Below, piece after piece: positions 56,094-64,000 of a stretch of DNA of 64,000 bases (its first letter is position 1; each line of letters starts with the position of its first letter). The notes below the pieces were generated by a model. It was given only the letters and a program-made list of their open reading frames with translations, ran no database searches and had not been told where the DNA came from. The position numbers and the translations under genes were made by a program. Source of the DNA: Cladorhizidae sp. MBARI D1340-BT2 (Eukaryota > Porifera > Demospongiae > Poecilosclerida > Cladorhizidae); assembly GCA_028752905.1 (NCBI GenBank), contig JAQNBH010000011.1, positions 28,333,678 to 28,397,677 on the forward strand, in the 5' to 3' direction.

Positions 56094-56742
56094 TGATGTA
56101 TATACCCGACCTTCCATTCTTCCCATTAAGACTAGAGCATGTAAATACCCAAACTTCCATTCTTCCTATGAGGACTAGAGCACAACCTTCCATTCTTACC
56201 ATGAAGACTAGAGCATGTATATACCAAACCTTCCATTCTTCCTATGACGACTAGAGCATGTATATACACAACCTTCCATTCTTCCCATGAGGACTAGAGC
56301 ATGTATATACCCAACCTTCCATTCTTCCCATGAGGACTAGAGCATGTATATACCCAACATTCCATTCTTCCCATAAAGACTAGAGCATGTATATACCCAA
56401 CCTTCCATTCTTCCCATGAGGACTAGAACATGTATATACCCAACTTCCATTCTTCCCATGAGGACTAAAGCAAGTATATACCCAACCTTCCTTTCTTCCC
56501 ATGAGGACTAGAGCATGTATATACCCAACCTTCCATTCTTCCCATGAGGACTAGAGCATGTATATACCCAACCTTCCATTCTTCCCATGAGGACTAGAGC
56601 ACGTATATACCCAACCTTCCATTCTTCCCATGAAGACTGGAGCATGTATATACCCAACCTTCCATTCTTCTCATGAGGAGACTAGAGCAAGTATATACCC
56701 AACCTTCCATTCTTCTCCATGAGGACTAGAGCATGTATATAG
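56094..56742 (+). repeat. 43-bp minisatellite, about 15 units
   Basis: The unit ATGTATATACCCAACCTTCC plus ATTCTTCCCATGAGGACTAG plus AGC is repeated with high identity in the centre and more variation at the left edge, where two units are shortened. The minus-strand ORF at 56671-56895 only overlaps its end. Confidence 0.95.
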
Positions 56743-58130
56743 TATTAACAACCTGGGCTCCTCTAGCATCGAGGCAGGAGGAATAGGGTCAAGGTTCTGT
56801 TGAATTTGTGTGTGAAATATAAACTCTAATAAACTGTGTAATGAATAGGCTTTGTATATATAATAACTTAAGATGTCCCGAGAAACTGGCAACAAGAAAG
56901 CAGAGTAATCATCACTGGCATGGCTGCTCCTACAGTTACCCTAGCCCTCTCCTCAGCCCCATTGCAATAGGTCACTACGTGATTTGGCTGCATTCTGCAA
57001 TGACCAGAATGCTTGCATTCATGCAAGTTGTGAATTATTTACAAGGAGAGTGGATTAGCAAACCAAATCCACTATTAATACAATACATCATAGTGCACAT
57101 ACTATTAACTTCGTGAACTGCTCAGCCAAGTGCCTACTTGAGGGCACGCTCAATTATTTCAGCAAGCAGTGCAGGTGATAATAGCTGAACTTGATAAGAG
57201 TTTGTTGTCATGCACTCCAGGATGTACATGACTTGCTAGCGAACAGGAAAACTTTCAAATGTGCTAAATTCGAATCATTTAAAATAAAAAGTTTTAGCTG
57301 TAAAAAAAATTAGAATTTCTAAAAATAGCTACATAGTGATTGGTATAGGGTGTGGCCTTGGGTGACTAAGCTAGAAAGATAGAGATGGAACTGAGACCAT
57401 GGCTAGTAAATCCTTGTACAGTTACTTTCAACCGGTGTAAGACCTTCCTAGCCCCAGTGCGCTGCTATCAGAGCCTGCTAGTTCATATGAACAACCAGCA
57501 GAGATTACTGAGTAAGCCTTGTTGAAGGGCAATATGGCAGCCATTTCTCACTCCTCAAGGAGCTAGAGGTCATTCACCCGCACGCATTCATAATTAGGAG
57601 GTGTGTTTGCATATTTTTTCTTTGCAAATTTTAACTTTCATAATTTATTCTGAAGTTTGTTTTTGCTTTGATGTGAATATTACAACCTTCAAAACTCTGT
57701 CTACATGATATACAGTCAAATTACATTACAAACTGTTACAAAAGAAATTTATTTTATTTTATATAGAAATCAAGATCATCCGGAAGTCCTGCTGTTGCTG
57801 TTCCATAACAAGGTCTGAGTTTTTCTAGAGCTACTGTTGTTTTTACATTGTAGTGTAGATTAATTGTAGCCAGTACTACAGAGTGTATACCTGAACTATA
57901 TACACCTTTACTTCAAACTGTTTTTACATCATACTTTAATGTTTTTACATTAAACTTTTTGTTGCTTTTTTATTACCAGTGTAAATGCTGCCTAGTTTGC
58001 ATGGACAACCCGACCATAATTGGTAATCTTTGAAAAAATTAAGTGAACTGTTTTGGTTTCGGTGCAAGAATTGATTAGGGGGTGGGTCTTTCTAAATATT
58101 AAAAAATAATAAGGGAACTGTTTTGGTTTC
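56743..58130. other. No recognised gene
   Basis: AT-rich sequence without domain. Two short related blocks (GAACTGTTTTGGTTTC) lie near 58045 and 58114. Confidence 0.4.
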
Positions 58131-58149
58131 TAGGGGTTGGGTTGGGTTT

Positions 58150-59954
58150 TGTTCGTTTTTTAGGAGGTTATGGTTTGACTTTTTTCTGTTGTTCTTAATA
58201 TTTGTTGTTGGGGGGCCGCATACTCAACCTCTGCTTCTTTTCCATAGAACTCTGTTAAGAATCTTGATTTGCTCGCTGCCATATGATGGGGATGCTTCAG
58301 CGGGTAGTAGGGAGGGACTGGATATGGACATGGCAGTAACAATCTTCACAGCTTTATCAGTAAATCGACTCTTAATATTTAGAAGAAGGGAATCGACGTA
58401 TGGAATTGCAACTAGAGTTCGATACTCGGCTGTGATTGTGATAGAAGACCAACGGCTTCATGCAGATCCATGTGTGCCGATTGTTATATCATGTTTTTCC
58501 TCCAACAGAGATATTTCAGACTCGACTGAACCCAACCACTCACTTCTTTCATCCTTTAGATGCTCGAGTTGATCTGTCGTGATTTTCAGAAGTACCGGTA
58601 ACCTGCTCAAATCGAATAGCTTTCTTTGCATCGAAACATTCATCCTTACCAGGATATCCAGAACTTTTGACAGGTACACGATACTAGCACTCCAGTGTAA
58701 GTAGCAAGGAGAGCACCAATACCGTATGCTTCAGCAACACTTGATGTTTCATACAGCTGTTGTAGGGTGACGATAACGGCAGGAAGCTATTGGTAAATAG
58801 CCCATACACAGCGTTCGTGTGAGAGCCGTCTGGTATCACTAGGCTTCACAATCTTAAGCTCAGGTAGCTTGAGGACAGATTGGACTGCTTTGATGGTTTC
58901 TGCTTTCTTGGGTGAGTAGAAGAAGATTCCATATATTTCCCATATTTCCAAAAATCTTCTTGATCTCTGGAACATTGTTAGCAGCTTGCATGCTCGCTAG
59001 TTGAAGCCGGTGGAAGGCACAGTGGATGTAAAAGTAATGTGCAGCTAGAGTTCGCATCCTTTTTTGAACTCCATTGCATTCTCCGGCAAGGGTGGCTGCT
59101 CCATCATAACCTTGGCCTATTAGTTTGTGATAGTCCAGGTTCGTCGACTCAAGGAAGAAGCTGATTGCATCTGAAATGGTAGCAACATCTTGGGCACATA
59201 TGGAGCACTGTAAGGAAGTCCTCCTCTGGCTTTCCAATTACAATCCACCGACAACTGATGGACAGCTCTTCTGTTTAATACATGTATCTACACACTCATC
59301 AGCTAACACAGAGAAGTATGGGCTTAATTTTAAGCTCTCAATTAGCTTCCTATCTAGCCAGCTATTGATGGCCTCTAAAAGCATCACTGCAGAAAATTTG
59401 GATGTGTACTGAGCATTTTGTGGCCCCTCTTTGACATGTTGCTGGAGAAGTTCATCTCCATTTGCAATTTGCAAGTGGACCAGGGGATCTAATGTGGTTG
59501 TAAGGGGCAGGCGATTTTTTGCAAGAAAATATATCGTTCTCAAAAGCTTAAGCATTATGTTTCTGTTCTTTGCTCTCCTTTCTTCAGCCTCCTTAGCAGC
59601 TGCTGAACATTGCAGTTGTAGGACACTCTCCTCCTTTCCTTATTCTGCCATTCGAGCATGGATAACAGCATCTCTGTGTCATTTTGACTGGCTGTGTTCC
59701 TTGAGCTGTTCAGTAGCGTGATTCCAATCCTGAATTCCCCGAGTGGTCCATGCACCCCTGGCTGTAGAAGTTGCATTTCCTCGCTTCTGGCAGAGTTTGC
59801 AGAACCTGCCCTGCTTAGGATCATCGCAGTACACACAAGGATATTTCTGCTCCCACTCCTTCTTGTAGCTGAGCCTCGTTTTGTAGAGTTTCCTCTTCTG
59901 CGCTTTGGAACACACTGATCTACCTACTGATGCTTTGGAATTGGTGGAAGTCAA
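58150..59954 (-). pseudogene. hAT transposase (ZMYM1/DUF4371 type), N-terminus to middle
   Basis: Reading the minus strand from 59954: basic start, zinc finger (KEWEQKYPCVYCDDPKQGRF, CKLCQKRG, TTRGIQDWNHATEQLKEHSQ), coiled segment, DUF4371-like part (PYFSVLADECVDTC), GQGYDGAATLAGECNGVQKR, YIHCAFHRLQLASMQAAN, ELKIVKPSDTRRLSHERC, LLAVIVTLQQLYET, KLFDLSRLPVLLKITTDQLE, then PYVDSLLLNIKSRFTDKAVK and a last match near 58200. The C-terminal dimerisation part is missing. At least five frame changes. A separate C-terminal piece of similar type lies upstream at 61.4-62.3 kb, so two copies are involved. Confidence 0.82.
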
Positions 59955-60190
59955 GGCATCACTAGTCGACGTAGTAAGGAGTACTTATATCTTCGTTGTC
60001 CTCAGAATCTCTACTAGACCCAGCACACACTTGCTTTCTGGTAAAAAAGATCCTGAGGTCCATTTATGTAAGTTTGTATTTTTCTGGATCATATTTAGTT
60101 GCAGAATGCTACTAGCTGAAGCATTTGGTCTTTATATACAACATTGTGAATAAATCTAGAATATTCTGTGTCGCGGTTCAATCATGTGTT

Positions 60191-60385
60191 AATCTAGAAT
60201 GTTCTGTCCATGTGCTATTATTATGTGAAGCTTTCCTAATTGTAGTGTAGATTTAATCAACACTACAATTGTGAAAGCTAACCACAGAATAATAGCACAT
60301 GGACAGAACATTCTATATTATGACACAATTCCATCTTGCCACAAAAATTGTGTCATAATCTAGAATGTTCTGTCCATGTGCTAAG
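60191..60385. repeat. Three-arm inverted repeat
   Basis: The 25-mer starting TCTAGAATGTTCTGTCCATG occurs at 60193 (plus), in inverse at about 60291-60316, and again plus at 60359. Arms 1 and 2 form a long palindrome with TAATTGTAGTG near its centre (60254). Arms 2 and 3 form a second with a GACACAATT/AATTGTGTC inner stem (centre about 60338). A diverged fourth start lies at 60153. Probably nested or tandem foldback elements. Confidence 0.88.
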
Positions 60386-60399
60386 TACTTTAACTATAG

Positions 60400-60590
60400 G
60401 AAAGTACCCGTACCCTCAAAATGTCTCAGAATCAATCTGAGAGCATCGATTTTGCAAAAAAAATCTCGGGGGCATGCCCCCTGCCCCCCCTACTTGGGGC
60501 TTGCTTATGCACACCCATCACGTAAATGCCAAACATTTTGAGTTTCCCTCCCCCCCCAAACTGTAAATCCTGTATGAACCCCTGAGGTTT
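60400..60590 (+). repeat. G/C-run dispersed repeat, copy A
   Basis: Starts AAGTACCCGTACCCTCAAAA, includes CTCAGAATCAATCTGAGAGC, CATGCCCC with C-runs, CACGTAAATGCCAAAC and a C-run before AAACTGTAAATCCTGTATG. Homologous to 61140-61345, and inverted at 49975-50045. Confidence 0.8.
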
Positions 60591-61139
60591 AATAATAAGG
60601 CTCTAGATAAACCCCACAAAAATTAAAAAATTAAACTCTTGAAAATAATTGTGGTTAGTTACGACTTTATAGCTCATAGATTCTGTACACTTCATTTGAT
60701 ACTTCACTTGATAATGAGCTCAAAAATACCTCAGCTGGTACTAAAAAGTGTAGCATTTGTAAAACCATGCCAAAGTAACCTGCAGCTAAAGGGGGGACTT
60801 CAAAATCTTGATGGACTAAACTGGCAGCAAGTGTGGCTTCTGATAGGACTGTGCTACTAAGCCGATGCTTGGCAACCTAGGCATGGGTTAGCCCTAATGA
60901 AAACACTCATTCCATGCAGAGGCGTAGCCAGGATTTTAGAAAAGGGGGAGGCATAAAGTCTTGATCTCAAACACCAGCTTTCCCCCCCCCCACCTAAAAC
61001 TGTTTCTTTTCTTTAACAATTCTATATTAACGCATTAATAAAGGAATATAGTGCGTACAAAGACCTAGTAAAAATTCTGTAACCTCTTTCACAACCCAAA
61101 TAAAATTAACTCTGGCTGTCTAGACTCCATTTTAGAACT

Positions 61140-61345
61140 GACTACCAGTACCCCCAGAATTCCTCAGAGTCAATCTCAGAGCATCTATTTTTGGGGGGGG
61201 GAGGGGGGGGAGGTGTGAGCATGCCCCAACCCCCCTAGTTGTAATGTGATATACACTCCTCCTCCACGTCAACACCAAACTTTGGAGTTTTCCCCCTCCC
61301 CTCCCAAAACTCAAAATCCCGTATAAAACCATGCACACACACACA
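61140..61345 (+). repeat. G/C-run dispersed repeat, copy B
   Basis: Matches copy A phrase by phrase: CAGTACCCCCAGAATTCCTC, AGAGTCAATCTCAGAGCATC, CATGCCCC, CACGTCAACACCAAAC and a C-run before AAAACTCAAAATCCCGTATA. Long G and C runs at the same places. No coding potential. Confidence 0.8.
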
Positions 61346-61402
61346 TTCAACATAACCCGACACACAAGATAGTGTTGTGAAACTTTGTCACATTTTTAAC
61401 CA

Positions 61403-62331
61403 TCATGCCCCCCCCAAAAAATCAAGATTCTTCCAGTTGCCCCCCCCCCCTTGGACAATTTTCAAAATGAAACCCTGTCTAGCCACAGTGAAGAAAAAAT
61501 GAAGCAACACAATGAAGAGATAGCTATTGAGAGGAGTCAGAAAGTTGAATTTGCCTGGGATGACATATGGAGACTCATCAATGACTTCCTCAATGTCAAT
61601 GGGTATGTCGTGATGCATGTGAAGTAGAGTCAGGCTTGAGAGACGTCCATTACTCATGCTAGACCTAAGGACAGTTTTGATACGTTTAAGCCCACTGAAA
61701 GATCTCTCAGCAGAGCATGAAGCTATGGGGAGGGTGTAGAGAATAGTAACAAGGACATTGATGTTAGGGTAAAAGCTAGAGATGCGGATCAATGTTGAGG
61801 AGAGAGTTGAAGGAAATGAATTTGAACCATGATCTTTCTCTTCAGATTTCCACTTTGTGTACCAGTTGTGGATCTCACCACTGAGAGAAGACACAATTGG
61901 TAGGTCTACAGCATATAGCCCCCACTTTCATCACCACACTGGACACAGTTGCAAGATCTTCTGTTACCAACACTGATGGTACCAAGTATAGACCTTGAAA
62001 AGCAATTTTTTGATGTGAACTAAACCGCTTGTCAAGCTCAGCAAGAAGATGGTCCAAAATTGGAACTGTGATAGTTCTTCTAAAGTATTTAGAGGGATTA
62101 GCTTGCTCTGTGTTGCTGACGACCACAAATTTTGGGCATTGATGGTATAGACCCTACCTCATTACAGATTTCAGAGATCAGAGTTTCAAACCATCTACTG
62201 TGGTAGGAGTCAACATTCTCTCTGACTGGCTTGAGTGATGCTGTCAAAGTCTTGATCTCAGACACAGCCTGAACTATGTCCTTAGCCTCCTTGGAAGGCT
62301 TGTTGTGAGGCCCCTGATGTACTATAGACAC
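61403..62331 (-). pseudogene. hAT transposase C-terminal half, broken
   Basis: On the minus strand three consecutive frames cover the C-terminal half: VDSYHSRWFETLISEICNEV (62215), YFRRTITVPILDHLLAELDK and RFSSHQKIAFQGLYLVPSVL (62080-61990), then EIHNWYTKWKSEEKD and the dimerisation domain ILYTLPIASCSAERSFSGLK followed by RIKTVLRSSMSNGRLSSLTL (61725-61630). The CSAERSFS motif is intact. Frameshifts lie near 62105 and 61890. It belongs to the same broad group as the relics at 2.3 kb and 58-60 kb. No matching N-terminus is attached. Confidence 0.85.
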
Positions 62332-62831
62332 TTATTGGTAATCATAAGAGCACTGTTGTTGTTATAGCCAGCAAGAGAGCTGGGTATATAGAAATGCCAT
62401 GTGCCGATTCAGACAAAACTTAAGACAGCCATTTTCTTGATTTGTGTTTTGTAATGAGAGGAAATAGCTAGTTTTGGATCTTTTTGCAGCATTTTGGCTG
62501 TCTTGTAGGTCTTGTACACTGTAGGTTGGAATTCACTCTTTTTTTAACCTCTATATATACCAGATATCAGGTACCTTTATAGGTGGTTTGGGGAATGGCT
62601 CATTTTATATTGTTTGGATGCATTTCTGCCATTTTGTAAGTAAGATATACCTGACTGGATTTTACATTATGAAATCTACTCTGACTTGCGTCACTTTTTG
62701 TTTGTGTATGGGCAACAACCGGATACTCCTGCTCATGTATTAATAATACATAAGTGACTGCTTGTTTTAATGAAGTCTCTCTCTAGTGGTTTTGTCAGGT
62801 CTAATTATTGTTGATAAATTTATCTTTGTAG

Positions 62832-62929
62832 AAGTCACTGTTACTGGATTGAATTTGGGCCTGGCGATCATCTTAGTGCTGATCATTATGCTCATCATTA
62901 TGCTAATCAGTGCATATTTCATTTATGTG
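62832..62929 (+). CDS. Candidate transmembrane exon (second copy)
   Basis: Same 98-nt exon as 53649-53746, with identical splice sites and an identical peptide (VTVTGLNLGLAIILVLIIML...). The one base change visible (CTTAGTG for CTTGGTG) is synonymous, which is compatible with constraint or simply with a young duplication. Confidence 0.55.
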
Positions 62930-63534
62930 GTAAGTGATGTGTGTGTGTGTTTGTGTGTGGTGTGTGCTGTAATATCAATGAACTCTCTTACAATGTCATG
63001 CACTAGTGCCAGAAGATGTGGTTTCATAACTTGTTGTTAAGATTTTTAGAGCTCCATAGTTTCTGAACACTTCCCTGTATGAACTTGCTATATTATAGAT
63101 CTCTCTGGGTGCTCTCTTTTGATATTATAAAAGGTGAAGTGTGAAGAATCTATGGAGCTCCCAAAAATTTACTAAAACACATCATTCTGGCATTTCTCCT
63201 TCCAAGGACTACGAGTTTTGCTGCCACACTCTATTTTGTATTGTATATAAAGTTCAGTGCATGAGCACAAGACCCAACATCCTTAGAGATAGTGTTTTCA
63301 AGGAGTTAAATATTCACAGTGTGCATGGCTACCATCGAGTCTGCAAATAGGTACCTAAGAGCAATAGGGCACATTGTGTAGTTGCTCTACAAAATCCACG
63401 AATATCCCTCCCCCCCTCCCCCTCCCCCAGCAAGTCATCTAGAAAGTTATAGAGAAAATGTTGTCGGGTGTGGGGGGGAATGCATGGCAGTCGGTCACCA
63501 CTGAAGTGATAATCAAATCTTTCAAAACTTGCAG

Positions 63535-63629
63535 CATTTTAGTTGAGGCAGATGGTCACATGATAATATCATTCAAGCCCGGAAAAGCAGCAAACATTGC
63601 CAGTGAGATGGTCAATCTCCACAGAAAAG
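63535..63629 (+). CDS. Candidate exon after the TM exon (second copy, intact)
   Basis: Acceptor ACTTGCAG and donor GTGAGAG bound a 95-nt exon encoding ILVEADGHMIISFKPGKAAN followed by IASEMVNLHRK, a polar, basic segment that could be a juxtamembrane tail. It starts in phase 2 while the transmembrane exon ends in phase 0, so an exon between them must be missing or unrecognised. The homologous exon at 54352 is split by the hAT element. Confidence 0.45.
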
Positions 63630-64000
63630 GTGAGAGAGACTGACAGTGGCAATCCCTTGGCAAGCAATGAAACTGACTAAGAAGAAGATGAAACTGGAAT
63701 AGCAGACAAAGGCTAGCACGAACACTGCTATTATCAAAATTGTCACCTTTTCATGATGTTGTACAACTACATTAGCGGCCAAAAATAACCTAATGTTATG
63801 TTTTCGAACAACGTATATGCTTACGTTTTGAGAGAAAGCATTGCGTGTGCATTCCTTAGTGTTTTTCCAAGTGTCCTTTGAAAGCGTAGCTGCGTTGTGC
63901 AGCTGGTATGCATGCGTGGCGTAGTATAAACGTTTACGTGGGTATGTTTAGTCACTTGCTCGAGTAGTTTACAGCTCTCCTTCTCTTGCTATGGTGTATC

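Larger units (their letters stand above)
62379..64000 (+). repeat. Second copy of the duplicated host segment (empty site)
   Basis: Same sequence as 53200-56032 without the hAT element; the copy runs past the window end. Just before it, 62350-62376 resembles a hAT left end (compare CAGCCAGCAAGCGG at 54406 with TAGCCAGCAAGAG at 62364), so the duplication boundary may coincide with a transposon end. Confidence 0.92.

Noticed and set aside
60917..62355. Possible complete hAT element: CAGAGGCGTAGCCAGG at 60917 and ...AGAGCACTG at 62355 around the minus-strand relic
   Set aside because: The two ends match beyond CAG poorly and the flanks (CCATG and TTGTT) show no target duplication; the pairing is not supported.
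1..64000. CRISPR arrays, bacterial operons, phage genes
   Set aside because: The sequence has spliced genes and eukaryotic transposons; repeats are contiguous satellites without unique spacers of constant length.
1..64000. tRNA or rRNA genes
   Set aside because: No A/B-box cloverleaf or conserved rRNA block was recognised by eye; a covariance-model scan would be decisive.

Overview
This is eukaryotic, almost certainly animal, DNA. It is AT-rich and contains very short GT-AG introns (about 50-80 nt inside the Harbinger genes). It has many interspersed repeats and no bacterial-type operons. Degenerate exons resembling Calx-beta domains, with phase-1 boundaries, and the mix of Harbinger, piggyBac, Mutator-like, pogo/Tigger, hAT and Ty3/gypsy relics point to an invertebrate. 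A demosponge is the best fit, but this is inference and no species can be named from the sequence alone.

Layout. 1-2.26 kb: decayed Ty3/gypsy element with integrase upstream of reverse transcriptase. 2.27-3.01 kb: hAT transposase C-terminus (minus). 5.2-34.8 kb: scattered, mostly degenerate exons of a Cys-rich / Calx-beta-like extracellular protein (plus), interrupted by a TIR element (8.15-9.1 kb), a Mutator-like transposase (12.4-14.4 kb), a complete 3.2 kb Harbinger element with transposase and MADF/BESS partner (22.9-26.1 kb), a 2.5 kb piggyBac element between 0.53 kb direct repeats (26.2-29.8 kb) and an LTR/gypsy element (30.3-33.8 kb). 35.4-40.15 kb: degenerate tandem array of a monomer of about 180 bp. 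41-44.1 kb: gypsy RNase H, foldback MITE, piggyBac-integrase chimeric ORF and a hammerhead-like motif. 44.28-44.96 kb: giant trinucleotide repeat. 45.2-52.4 kb: truncated and fuller copies of a pogo/Tigger element, with an uncharacterised PIN-like gene relic between them. 52.7-64 kb: minisatellites, a 1.6 kb duplicated host segment (53.2 and 62.4 kb) carrying a transmembrane exon and a second exon, with one copy split by a hAT element, plus two more hAT relics.

How the parts relate. The only apparent host genes are the Calx-beta-like exon series and the duplicated transmembrane/tail exons. Shared phase-1 acceptors make it possible that they belong to one membrane-anchored extracellular protein family. 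Nearly every transposase is broken by frameshifts, stops or deletions. The best preserved units are the Harbinger element (both termini, target duplication, both genes) and the short piggyBac copy (TTAA at both ends, catalytic core deleted). Many of the long gene-free stretches hold nothing I can name.
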